Assembly (NCBI RefSeq): GCF_002149015.1
Contig: NZ_NGFO01000035.1
Coordinates: forward strand, 1 to 47,237
Length of the DNA: 47,237 bases
Origin: Gordonia lacunae
GTDB lineage: Bacteria; Actinomycetota; Actinomycetes; Mycobacteriales; Mycobacteriaceae
Direction of reading: 5' to 3'
The position numbers and the translations under genes were made by a program. Below, one piece after another: positions 33,620 through 42,845 of the stretch. The notes under the pieces were generated by a model that made no database searches, was not told the origin of the DNA, and saw only the letters and a list, made by a program, of their open reading frames with translations. Numbering within the stretch: position 1 is the first letter of the stretch; each line of letters begins with the position of its first letter.

Positions 33620-34852
33620 ATGAACTCGCGAACTTCCGCCCGCCCACTTTCTCCGCGACGTGTGCGTGTGGCATTTGCGTCGGCGCTCCTTGCCGGAGGC
33701 CTTCTCCTCGGTGCATGCGCCACCGACGCACCGAGCACGTCGTCAGCATCGACCTCGACCTCAACTGTGTCGTCGTCGATTGCCGCCGACGACGCGACCA
33801 CCGCCGCGACGATCTCGACGTCCGCGGCGGCGGCCCAGGCATTCCTGGACACGCTGTCCGACGAGCAGCGTGAGCAAACCACCTACGACTATGACGACGA
33901 GACCAAGACGACGTCATGGTCGAACTTCCCGGTCACCTTTGTCGACCGCGCAGGGGTGAACCTCGCAGACTTGTCCGACGAGCAACGGGCCGCTGCGATG
34001 AAGGTTCTCGAAGCGCTGCTCAGCGACGAGGGTTATGCAACCGTCACCGGGATCATGGGCGGTGATGAGTATCTCCACGAGAAGAGCACGTCGACGGAGG
34101 AGTCGCTCGGCCAGTACTACATCGCCTTCTTCGGCGATCCGTCGAATTCGGGAGCATGGGAGATCCAGTTCGGTGGGCACCATCTCGGCATCAACGCCAC
34201 ACTCGACGGTTCGACCGACGAAATAACCTTCGCTCCCACGCATCTCGGGATTCAACCCGCGGTCTACACAGACTCCGACGGCAACGAGGTCCAACCGTTC
34301 AACGGCATCTACACCACTGCATTCGCGTTCTACGACAGCTTGACCGATGAACAGCGGGCGGTCCTGTACCAGGGCTCGGCCGTCGCGGACATGGTGTGCG
34401 CTCCCGGAAGTATCTGCGACTACCCGACAGGCGCCGGTATCTCGGGCGCCGACCTGACCGGAGAGCAGAAGAACCTGTTGCTCGACGTGATCGCGAACTG
34501 GGTGGGCCTGGCCGATGAGGAGACCACCTCCCGGGCATTGTCCGAGATCGAGGCGACCCTCGACACGACCTACATCAACTGGTCGGGTGCCACCGCCTGC
34601 GACATGACGAAGGGCGACGGGATCTACTTCCAGATCTCCGGTCCCGACGTCTACATCGAGTTCGCCGCGCAAAAGGGCTCTGCTGGTGCCGATGTCGACG
34701 GTGTCACGACAGCAGGTTGGGGCCACGTCCACACGATCTATCGAGACCCGTCCAACGACTACGCGGACAGTGTCACCCAGCAAGCTGCCACCGGCATGGG
34801 CGCAGGCGTGCCCGGCGGCGAACCCGGTGGACAGCCCCCTGCCCGCAGCTAG
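33620..34852 (+). CDS. DUF3500-family secreted lipoprotein
   Basis: A 410-residue protein with a lipoprotein signal: VRVAFASALLAGGLLLGAC, where Cys near residue 33 is the lipidated residue. A Ser/Thr-rich linker follows to about residue 65. The body contains GAWEIQFGGHHLGINATLDG and FAPTHLGIQPAVYTD, the conserved DUF3500 core, and WGHVHTIYRDPSNDYA near the end. Repeated DxLSDEQR/DSLTDEQR-type segments (LDTLSDEQREQT, LADLSDEQRAAA, YDSLTDEQRAVL) are notable. It should be anchored on the outer face of the membrane. The function of DUF3500 is not established. It diverges from the aldehyde dehydrogenase across 305 bp. Confidence 0.85.
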   Translation: MNSRTSARPLSPRRVRVAFASALLAGGLLLGACATDAPSTSSASTSTSTVSSSIAADDATTAATISTSAAAAQAFLDTLSDEQREQTTYDYDDETKTTSWSNFPVTFVDRAGVNLADLSDEQRAAAMKVLEALLSDEGYATVTGIMGGDEYLHEKSTSTEESLGQYYIAFFGDPSNSGAWEIQFGGHHLGINATLDGSTDEITFAPTHLGIQPAVYTDSDGNEVQPFNGIYTTAFAFYDSLTDEQRAVLYQGSAVADMVCAPGSICDYPTGAGISGADLTGEQKNLLLDVIANWVGLADEETTSRALSEIEATLDTTYINWSGATACDMTKGDGIYFQISGPDVYIEFAAQKGSAGADVDGVTTAGWGHVHTIYRDPSNDYADSVTQQAATGMGAGVPGGEPGGQPPARS

Positions 34853-35149
34853 CCCCGGCCATGTTCATGGCGGCGCAACCATCCCCGGGCGTGTAGCCGA
34901 GCGTCGCGTTCCACAGCCGGCCTGTACCGGGCGGTCGTGTTGGAGGTCTTACAAGGTCATCAGCCGCGTCCTGAAGGGGAACAGCTCGCAGCCGCGTTTC
35001 CACCCGTTGAGTTCTGCGACTGCGATGAACGGTTCGATAGGCCGCGCCGGCCTCGACCACTGAAGCATCAACGCGGACAGCGCGGCGACTCTCGTGTCTG
35101 CAGCTCCACGCAATGCACTAGAACCAGGTGGGAACACCCCGATCTCATG

Positions 35150-35183
35150 CAACTGCCATGCACTGATGTCTGCATGGCAATTG
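35150..35183 (-). terminator. Hairpin downstream of tRNA-Leu
   Basis: A 9-bp stem, TGCCATGCA (35154-35162) with TGCATGGCA (35171-35179), extends by three more pairs beyond a C/A mismatch. It lies about 37 nt beyond the 3' end of the minus-strand tRNA and may end its transcript. The rest of 34853-35219 shows no supported gene. Confidence 0.5.
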
Positions 35184-35218
35184 TGAGGACCGATGATGGG
35201 CCCACGAACAGCCGCTAT

Positions 35219-35278
35219 CTGGTGCCCCCGGTCAGACTCGAACTGACACTGGACGGGTTTTGAATCCGTTGCCTCTGC
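35219..35278. repeat. 60-bp direct repeat, proximal copy in tRNA-Leu (candidate att site)
   Basis: This covers the anticodon arm, variable loop, T arm, acceptor 3' strand and CCA of the intact tRNA and matches 13469-13528 at 59 of 60 positions. It would be the tRNA-side border of a 21.7-kb inserted segment. Confidence 0.85.
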
Positions 35279-35296
35279 CAATTGGGCTACGGGGGC
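35220..35296 (-). tRNA. leuT: tRNA-Leu (anticodon CAA), short variable loop
   Basis: The minus strand folds into a complete cloverleaf. The acceptor GCCCCCG pairs with CGGGGGC, the D stem is GCC/GGC, and the anticodon arm is ACGGA-TTCAAAA-CCCGT with CAA at 35262-35260. The variable loop has 5 nt, the T arm is GTCAG-TTCGAGT-CTGAC, the discriminator is A and CCA is encoded. The body is 74 nt, so it is class I in shape although most leucine tRNAs have a long variable arm. From memory, M. tuberculosis leuT beside Rv1626 is also a 74-nt tRNA-Leu(CAA), which fits the pdtaR neighbour here. TTGCCA and TAGAGT boxes 19 nt apart upstream (35358-35328) may be its promoter. Confidence 0.9.
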
Positions 35297-35408
35297 CAGT
35301 GCGTGGGTTGCCCCGCGCCGGGAACCAACTCTAGATGATCGGCCGAGCGGCCTGGCAACCGGTACTCTGCGTGCACACAGACGTGGCGTGAGCGACGTGG
35401 AGGAGGGG

Positions 35409-36032
35409 ATGGTGACGGTGACCGACAGTACGACGACAGCGGCCGGTGAGACCACGACTACGCATCGGGTTCTGGTGGCCGAGGACGATTCCTTGATCCG
35501 GATGGATCTGATCGAGATGCTCCGCGAAGAGGGGTACGACGTCGTCGGAGAAGCGCCGAACGGGCAGGTCGCCGTGGAACTGACCGAGTCGCTGTCGCCC
35601 GACCTCGTCATCATGGACATCAAGATGCCGGTGCGGGACGGTATCGACGCCGCGACCGAGATCGCCGAGAAGCGCCTCGCGCCCGTCGTGATGCTGACCG
35701 CGTTCAGTCAACGGGACTTCATCGACAAGGCGCGCGACGCGGGTGCGATGGCGTACCTGGTGAAACCGTTCACGAAGGCCGATCTGGTTCCCGCGATCGA
35801 GGTGGCGGTGAGCCGCTATCAGGAGCTCAAACAGCTCGAGCGCGAGGTCGCGACCATGAACGAGCGGTTGGAGACCCGCAAACTCGTGGAGCGGGCGAAG
35901 GGACTCCTGATGGACAAGCAGGCCCTCTCCGAGCCCGAGGCGTTCAAATGGATCCAGCGTGCGGCCATGGACCGCAGGACCACGATGAAAGCCGTTGCGC
36001 AGGTTGTCGTGGAGACCCTCGGCAGCGACTGA
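35409..36032 (+). CDS. pdtaR: ANTAR-domain response regulator PdtaR
   Basis: A 207-residue two-component regulator. The receiver domain has VLVAEDDSLIRMDLIEML with the acidic pair, VIMDIKMPVRDG with the phosphorylated Asp, VVMLTAFSQRD and the Lys in AYLVKPFTKAD. The C-terminal ANTAR RNA-binding domain starts near VATMNERLETRKLVERAKG and ends in FKWIQRAAMDRRTTMKAVAQ. ANTAR proteins act by binding paired hairpins in transcripts and preventing termination. Closely similar to mycobacterial Rv1626, whose kinase PdtaS is encoded elsewhere. Start choice: ATG 35409 has GGAGG 5 nt upstream. GTGs at 35388, 35412 and 35418 are alternatives. It diverges from the tRNA. Confidence 0.95.
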   Translation: MVTVTDSTTTAAGETTTTHRVLVAEDDSLIRMDLIEMLREEGYDVVGEAPNGQVAVELTESLSPDLVIMDIKMPVRDGIDAATEIAEKRLAPVVMLTAFSQRDFIDKARDAGAMAYLVKPFTKADLVPAIEVAVSRYQELKQLEREVATMNERLETRKLVERAKGLLMDKQALSEPEAFKWIQRAAMDRRTTMKAVAQVVVETLGSD

Positions 36033-36226
36033 TCCCGGGCGCCCCGGCGGCGCAATGTTTCTGTGCGCAAGTCAGTTTCACTGTCTTTACGCAGCCGCAA
36101 CAAGATCGCGCTAGCTTTTCTCCAGCGAGGCGCGGATCGTCGTACTCCGATGTGCCGTCCCCGTGACAAACGCCGAACGCACAGGCCGAACGCCGAACGC
36201 GCAGGCCAGACGCAAGGAGAGCATCG

Positions 36227-37591
36227 ATGTCCTTACGCTTTTTGAGGAGCGGGGCAGTGGTCCTGACCGCGGCGGCAGCGCTCGTGGTCACCGGCTGCAG
36301 CAGCTCTGATTCGGGTTCCGACGGAGGGTCCGAGGCGTCGTCGAGCGCCGCCGTGGAGTCCACACCTGCACCTCCGGGCCTCGGCCTCGCGCAGAAGCTG
36401 GCGTGCAATCCGCCGAAGGCCACCCCCGGCCCGGCCAGCACGGCCGCACTGAAGATCGGCACCCTGCTCCCGGCGACCGGGTCGCTGGCCTTCCTCGGCC
36501 CGCCCATGGAGGCGGGCGTGAACCTCGCGGTCAAGGACATCAACGCCGCCGGCGGGGTCCTGGACCAGCCGGTCGAGCTCGTCACCGGTGACTCCGGCGA
36601 CACCACGACCGACACGGCCAATGCCACCGTCGACCGCGAACTCAGCTCCGGCACCCAGGTCATCATCGGCGCCGCGTCGTCCTCGGTGTCGCTGAAGGTC
36701 ATCGACAAGGTGGCCAACGCGGGCGCGGTCATGTTCTCGCCGGCGAACACCTCCGACGAGTTCACCTGCTACCAGGACAAGGGCCAGTACTTCCGCACCG
36801 CACCGGCGGATGTCCTCCAGGCGCAGGCACTCTCGCAGACGATGGCCGAGGACGGCGTGCAGCGTGTCTCGATCCTCGCGCTCAACGACCCGTACGGAAC
36901 AGGGCTGGCCGACAACACCGTTCGCGATCTCGAGGCAGCCGGCGTCCCGGCCGATCAGATCCAGAAGATCATCTACGACCCGAACGCCCAGTCGTTCAAC
37001 GCCGAGATCGACCAGGTGAAGAACTTCGACCCGGACGGCATCGCGATCATCGGGTTCGAGGAGAGCGCCAAGATCATCACGCGTATGCACGAGGTCGGCA
37101 TCGGCCCCAGTGACGGCAAACTGGTCTACGGCGTCGACGGCAACATGGGCAACGCACTGGGTGAGGCGGTCGGCCCAGGTCTACTCGCGGGTATGAAGGG
37201 CACGACGCCGCTCACCCAGACCAGCGGTGAGTTCCAGGCGGCTCTGAAGGAGCTGGACGGCGACCTCATCGACTTCAACTACTCGGGTGAGAGTTACGAC
37301 GCCGCCGTGTTGAGCGCACTGGCTGCCACGGCCGCCAAGTCGACCGACGGTCGGACGATCGCGGCCAACATCATCGGCGTGACCAACGGCGACGAGAACT
37401 GCGATTCGTACCAGGCCTGCCTGGAATTGCTGAACGGAGGCAAGACGATCGCCTACGTCGGCAAGACCGGCAACCTGGCGTTCAATGCCGCCGGTGAACC
37501 CAGCGTGGGTTCGTACGGCATCCTCGAATTCGACGACAGCAACGCACTGCTCACCCCGACGCGCAAGTACGTCTCGGTGGCGGCGCAGTAG
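36227..37591 (+). CDS. livK: ABC transporter substrate-binding lipoprotein, branched-chain amino acid type
   Basis: A 454-residue lipoprotein with signal FLRSGAVVLTAAAALVVTGC (lipobox VTGC) and a Ser/Gly-rich linker. The Peripla_BP_6 domain begins at LKIGTLLPATGSLAFLGPPM and includes VELVTGDSGDTTTDTANATV, VIIGAASSSVSLKVI and VSILALNDPYGTGLADN. It should capture an amino acid or similar small solute outside the cell. AAGGAGAG precedes the ATG at 36227. It is encoded opposite to the membrane and ATPase genes and converges on livF, separated by a strong hairpin. The ligand could be branched-chain amino acids, amides or urea; sequence alone does not settle this. Confidence 0.92.
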   Translation: MSLRFLRSGAVVLTAAAALVVTGCSSSDSGSDGGSEASSSAAVESTPAPPGLGLAQKLACNPPKATPGPASTAALKIGTLLPATGSLAFLGPPMEAGVNLAVKDINAAGGVLDQPVELVTGDSGDTTTDTANATVDRELSSGTQVIIGAASSSVSLKVIDKVANAGAVMFSPANTSDEFTCYQDKGQYFRTAPADVLQAQALSQTMAEDGVQRVSILALNDPYGTGLADNTVRDLEAAGVPADQIQKIIYDPNAQSFNAEIDQVKNFDPDGIAIIGFEESAKIITRMHEVGIGPSDGKLVYGVDGNMGNALGEAVGPGLLAGMKGTTPLTQTSGEFQAALKELDGDLIDFNYSGESYDAAVLSALAATAAKSTDGRTIAANIIGVTNGDENCDSYQACLELLNGGKTIAYVGKTGNLAFNAAGEPSVGSYGILEFDDSNALLTPTRKYVSVAAQ

Positions 37592-37600
37592 ATCCACCCA

Positions 37601-37642
37601 CGACAAGACGACCCCCGGCTTCGGCCGGGGGTCGTGTTGTCG
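37601..37642. terminator. Strong bidirectional terminator with TTCG loop
   Basis: A 19-bp stem with one mismatch pairs 37601-37619 with 37624-37642 around a TTCG tetraloop. The core is ACGACCCCCGGC/GCCGGGGGTCGT. It starts 10 nt after the livK stop and faces the livF stop at 37716. Confidence 0.88.
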
Positions 37643-37715
37643 CTGAGAAGTTTCCGACCACACATGCCGTTGTCGCACCGTGCGGGCGCGAGCGGTCACG
37701 GCACCGGTGAACGGC

Positions 37716-38524
37716 TCACTTCTTCTCGGAACTGCCTGCGAGCGTGCCGAGGTACAGCTCGATGATCTTGGGGTCGTTGGCGAGGTTGCGGCCGGTGTCG
37801 GTGTAGGCATTGCGGCCCTGATCGAGCACGTAACCACGGTCGCAGATCTGCAGGCAGCGACGGGCGTTCTGTTCGACCATGATGATCGAGACGCCGGTGG
37901 CGTTGATCGCCTTGCAGCGGATGAACACCTCGTCCTGGAACATCGGGGACAGACCCGCCGACGGCTCGTCGAGCAGCAGTACCGCGGGGTCCATCATCAG
38001 GGCGCGTCCCATGGCCACCATCTGTCGCTCACCACCGGAGAGTGCGCCGGCCTTCACCTTTCGCCGTTCGGAGAGCAGCGGGAAGAGCTCCGAGACGAAC
38101 TCGAACCTCGTGGCGAAGGTCTTGGGGCGCAGATAGACGCCCATCTCCAGATTCTCTTCGATGGTCAACGCGGGGAAGACGTTCTGCGTCTGCGGTACAT
38201 AACCGACCCCCTTGTCGACGAGGACGTGCGCCTTCGCCGAGGTGATGTCGTCGCCGCGGAGCGTGACCGAACCCTCGCGCACGGGGATCAGTCCGAACAG
38301 CGTCTTCAGGAGGGTCGACTTGCCGGCCCCGTTGGGGCCGATGATCCCGACGATCTCGCCGTCACCGAGGTAGAAGTTGCAGTCCTCGAGGATGTTGATG
38401 CCGGGGAGGTAGCCCGCGGTGATGTCGTCGGCTCGCAGCAGTGCGTTTCCGGCCAGTCTGCGATGTTCCTCGGCGGTGGCGGCGAGCTGCGCCGGTGTCA
38501 GCTCGCCGGATTCGGGCTCGGTGC

Positions 38525-38528
<4 letters not shown>
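37716..38528 (-). CDS. livF: Branched-chain amino acid-type ABC transporter ATPase LivF
   Basis: A 270-residue ATPase of the high-affinity amino acid uptake family. Walker A is GPNGAGKSTLLKTLF, the Q-loop region is VGYVPQTQNVFPALTIEENL, the signature LSGGERQMVAMGRAL, and Walker B is VLLLDEPSAGLSP followed by the switch region. The N-terminal 25 residues before the ABC fold are longer than usual (ELTPAQLAATAEEHRRLA). The ATG at 38528 overlaps the livG stop (ATGA). It ends the livHMGF series. Confidence 0.94.
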
Positions 38529-39704
<1,176 letters not shown>

Positions 39705-39712
<8 letters not shown>

Positions 39713-40694
39713 CGAGCTGCACCTCCCTCTTGTTTCCGAGCAGTCCTTGCGGTCTGAACACCATCATCAGGATGATCGCCAGACCGAGCAGTACGTAGCG
39801 GAATGCGCCGACCTGCTGCGCCGACAGGTGCAGCAGGGGATCGTCGCCGGATGTGGCCTGCCGCAGCAGCGCGTCGGGAACGGCGAGCAGGAACCAGAAC
39901 AGCATGGCGCCGAGAACTGGGCCGAACACCGTCGCCGCGCCGCCGAGGATCAGGGCGCCGTACGCGAAGAACGTCTGTGCGGTCGAGTAGAAGTCGGGGT
40001 TGATCGACTGGGTGGCAAAGGCATTGAACACACCGGCCAGCCCGCCGATGCAGCCGCCGAGCACGAGGGCCTGCATCTTGTAGAAGTAGGCGTTCTTGCC
40101 CAGCGAGCGCGCGGCGTCCTCGTCTTCGCGGACCGCCTTGAGCACCCGGCCCCACGGACTGCGGACGAGCAGGTAGACCATCACGCACAGGAGGCCGACG
40201 ACGATCCAGCCGACCACCATCGACCACAGGTCGCCGCCGAGGAACTTCACCCCGAAGAACGAGTACTGCTTGCCGTTGTCGAACGGGCTGATGGAGAAGA
40301 AGCTGCCCGCGTATGCGTAGATGCCGTTGGTGGAATGGGTGAAGTCGTCGGTCGAGGTCGACCGGAAGACCAGTCGGAGGATCTCTGACGCCGCGATGGT
40401 GACGATCGCCAGGTAGTCCGCCCGCAGGCGCAGTGTCGGAAGGCCCAGCACCACCGCGAGCATCCCGGCCGCGGCGATGCCGATGATCGCGCCGAGCCAC
40501 AGCGGCTGGTCGTAGTTCACGGCCATGATGCCGACGCCGTACCCACCGAGCAGAGCGAAGGCGATCTGGCCGAAGTTGAGCAGTCCGGCGTAGCCGAAGT
40601 GGAGATTCAGGCCGATGGCCAGCAGGGCGTAGAAGATCGCCGACGGGCCGATCAGCTGCGCGATCGCGATCTGGAGCGCTGAGATGATGTCCAT
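39705..40694 (-). CDS. livM: Branched-chain amino acid-type ABC transporter permease LivM
   Basis: A 329-residue permease with about eight hydrophobic helices, for example AIFYALLAIGLNLHFGYAGL, LGAIIGIAAAGMLAVVLGLP and VVGWIVVGLLCVMVYLLV. NFGQIAFALLGGYG is the LivM-type opening loop, and SPWGRVLKAVREDEDAARSL is the cytoplasmic EAA-like coupling segment that contacts the ATPases. The C-terminus ends in IILMMVFRPQGLLGNKREV. The ATG at 40694 is 3 bp after the livH stop. It forms the pore with LivH. Confidence 0.94.
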
Positions 40695-40697
40695 GGG

Positions 40698-42074
40698 TCA
40701 GCCGATCCTCGCTCGAGATCCGAGAATGCCCTGGGGCCGGATGGTCAGGATGATGATCAGGATCAGCAGGCCGCCGATGTACTTCAGGTCGGGACTGAGG
40801 ATGTAGGTCGACAACTGGACCAGCAGGCCGACGATGAGACAACCGAGCAGTGCGCCGTAGGCCGTGCCGAGTCCGCCGAGGGTGATGCCCGCGAACATCA
40901 GCAGCAGGAGTTTGAAACCCATCTCCCACTGCACCCGGCCGCCGAGTTCGGACAGCGCGAACATCACACCGCCGAGCGTCGCCAGGCCGCCGGCGAGTGC
41001 CCACACGAACAGGATGACGCGGTCGACGTCGATACCCGACGACTCGGCGAGGTCCTTGTTGTCGGCGACCGCACGCATCGCCTTGCCGATCCTGGTGCGC
41101 TGCAACAGCAGCGCGACCCCGAGCAGGACCACGATGCTGATGACGATGCAGGCGAGGTTCACCGGTGTGATCGCGAACGGACCCGACCCGATCTGGGTCT
41201 GCGCCTGATAGTCGTCGAACGGTTCGGCCCGGTCGGAGAAGAAGATCAGGATCAGGTAGCGGAGCACCAGCGACAGGCCGATCGACACGACGAGCATGGC
41301 GATCAGCCCGGTTCGTCGCCGTCGCAACGGTCTCCACAGACCGAGTTCGTTGAGGATCCCGATGCCGACCCCGACGATCACCGCCAGGATCGTCGCCGGG
41401 ATGAGCTGCACGCCGAGCTTGACGTTGATGACCCACGCGATCACCGCGCCGAGGGTGACCAGCTCGCCATGGGCGAAGTTGGTCAGTCCGGTCGTGCCGA
41501 AGATGAGGCTGAGACCCACACCGGTGATGGCGATGATCAGCCCGAACCGGATCCCGTCGATGGTCAGCCGCGTCAGCTCGGCGACCGGGGACACCTCGGT
41601 GCCGGTCCGGACATCGCCGAAGGAGAAGATGACCGGTCGCGCCGTACCCCCGCTGACGTCGACGGGCAGCTGCGACTTCTGGACCTCGACGCCGTCGGGG
41701 AGTGAGTCGGTGTCGATCACGATCGTGTACTGACCGGGCGGGACGTTGATGGACCACGCGCCCGTGGGCGACGACGTCGCCGTGCCGACAACGGTCCCCG
41801 ACGCGTCTTTCGCCTCGAGCTCGACACCCTCGACCTTCTCCGCACCGTTGCGCAACACCCCGAAGACGCGAACCGAGTCCTCCGGTGCGGCTACGGCGGG
41901 GGAGGCACCGAACAGCCCGCACAGGATCGACGCGGCGAGTAGCAGCAGCATCGCGATCGCCGGGCGTCGCATCGACGGAGGGGGCGCGGGGGGATGGCTC
42001 TCGAGATCGGAACCCTCGTCGAGAGCGCATCGTGGCGGCGTCTGCGGAGAGGTGCCGGCGCGTTGCGATGTCAT
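40698..42074 (-). CDS. livH: Branched-chain amino acid-type ABC transporter permease LivH with an extracellular N-terminal domain
   Basis: A 458-residue protein. After a polar, Pro-rich lead comes a signal-like helix (AIAMLLLLAASILCGLFGA, then AVAAPE). Next is a domain of about 90 residues resembling a carboxypeptidase-regulatory/Ig-like fold (VEGVELEAKDASGTVVGTAT, WSINVPPGQYTIVIDTDSLP). The permease follows: FGLIIAITGVGLSLIFGTTG, LTNFAHGELVTLGAV, the EAA-like RTRIGKAMRAVADNKDLAES and a C-terminal RPQGILGSR. Typical LivH is about 290 residues. Start is uncertain: ATG 42074 is used, ATG 42086 and ATG 41972 (at the signal) are possible, none with a clear ribosome site. It diverges from the GNAT gene. 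Confidence 0.9.
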   Translation of the reverse strand: MTSQRAGTSPQTPPRCALDEGSDLESHPPAPPPSMRRPAIAMLLLLAASILCGLFGASPAVAAPEDSVRVFGVLRNGAEKVEGVELEAKDASGTVVGTATSSPTGAWSINVPPGQYTIVIDTDSLPDGVEVQKSQLPVDVSGGTARPVIFSFGDVRTGTEVSPVAELTRLTIDGIRFGLIIAITGVGLSLIFGTTGLTNFAHGELVTLGAVIAWVINVKLGVQLIPATILAVIVGVGIGILNELGLWRPLRRRRTGLIAMLVVSIGLSLVLRYLILIFFSDRAEPFDDYQAQTQIGSGPFAITPVNLACIVISIVVLLGVALLLQRTRIGKAMRAVADNKDLAESSGIDVDRVILFVWALAGGLATLGGVMFALSELGGRVQWEMGFKLLLLMFAGITLGGLGTAYGALLGCLIVGLLVQLSTYILSPDLKYIGGLLILIIILTIRPQGILGSRARIG

Positions 42075-42200
42075 CCTGCGGGACATTAGCGCCAGCGTCG
42101 TCACCACGTGGCGACAACGACGTTTCCCGGAGGTAACTTCTCGCGCCGCCCGACCACACCGAGAAGTCGCGATGTGCTGTCGGAGACCCGATCCGGGTCG

Positions 42201-42206
42201 TACGCT
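42201..42206 (+). promoter_or_regulatory. -10 hexamer for a probable leaderless GNAT transcript
   Basis: TACGCT fits TANNNT and ends 6 nt before the ATG at 42213, which lacks a ribosome site. This is the spacing expected for a leaderless actinobacterial mRNA. Confidence 0.5.
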
Positions 42207-42212
42207 GGTCCG

Positions 42213-42785
42213 ATGGTCCCGGTCAGCGTGTCGCCAACCACCGACGTCGAACTCGCCGCAGCGCTCCTGGCGCAGGCCTTCGCCGACGACCCGGTGACGG
42301 TGTGGATGCAACCGGACACCTCGCGACACCTCATCATGTTCCGCACGCTGCTCAAGTACAGCCACGGCCCGAACGCGACCCTCGATCTCGCGACGCGCGA
42401 CGGGCAACCTGTCGGTGCGGCCGCATGGGATCCCCCGGGACACAAGGTGTCGGCCGCGGCGCAGGTCGTGTCGATGGTCGGGTTCTTCCGGGCGATGGGG
42501 TCGCGGATGAGTCGCGGGATGAAGCTCGAGGAAGAGTTCGGCAAGCGACGGCCCAAAGAGCCGCACTGGTACCTGGGCCAGATCGGTGCGCCGGTCCATG
42601 GGGTCGGGGTGGGCACCTCGCTCCTGGGTCATCGGCTCGAGCAGATCGACGGTCCCGTGTATCTCGAGTGCTCGAACGTCCGCAACGTGCCGCTCTACGA
42701 GCGTTTCGGATTCACGGTGACCGAGGAGTTCGAGCTCCCGCTCGACGGTCCCAAGGTGTGGGCCATGTACCGGCCCCTCAGGTGA
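42213..42785 (+). CDS. GNAT-family N-acetyltransferase
   Basis: A 190-residue acetyltransferase. The N-terminus has ELAAALLAQAFADDPVTVWM. The acetyl-CoA-binding region is WYLGQIGAPVHGVGVGTSLL, a variant of the R/Q-x2-G-x-G/A motif, and VYLECSNVRNVPLYERFGF is the usual GNAT C-terminal strand-helix. The layout resembles actinobacterial GNATs with an N-terminal DDP motif, some of which acetylate small amines. The start at ATG 42213 is supported by the TACGCT box 6 nt upstream. The open frame farther upstream overlaps the divergent promoter region. polA begins 60 bp after its stop. The acceptor is unknown. Confidence 0.88.
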   Translation: MVPVSVSPTTDVELAAALLAQAFADDPVTVWMQPDTSRHLIMFRTLLKYSHGPNATLDLATRDGQPVGAAAWDPPGHKVSAAAQVVSMVGFFRAMGSRMSRGMKLEEEFGKRRPKEPHWYLGQIGAPVHGVGVGTSLLGHRLEQIDGPVYLECSNVRNVPLYERFGFTVTEEFELPLDGPKVWAMYRPLR

Positions 42786-42845
42786 GCGGCCGACTGTGAG
42801 GAGTCGCCCCAGGCGTGTCGGATGCGGTCACTAGACTCGGCGACT

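Noticed and set aside
13529..35218. Integrase gene inside the tRNA-bounded segment
   Set aside because: No frame in this interval carries a tyrosine or serine recombinase motif; all sizeable genes there have other clear assignments.
35220..35296. Plus-strand tRNA-Gln (TTG) reading of the same DNA
   Set aside because: The plus strand shows an anticodon-like loop, but the T-loop TTCGAGT, the D arm and the CCA end are all in order only on the minus strand.
42075..42632. Upstream extension of livH to 42632
   Set aside because: It overlaps the divergent GNAT gene in antisense and precedes a clear signal helix; no ribosome site.
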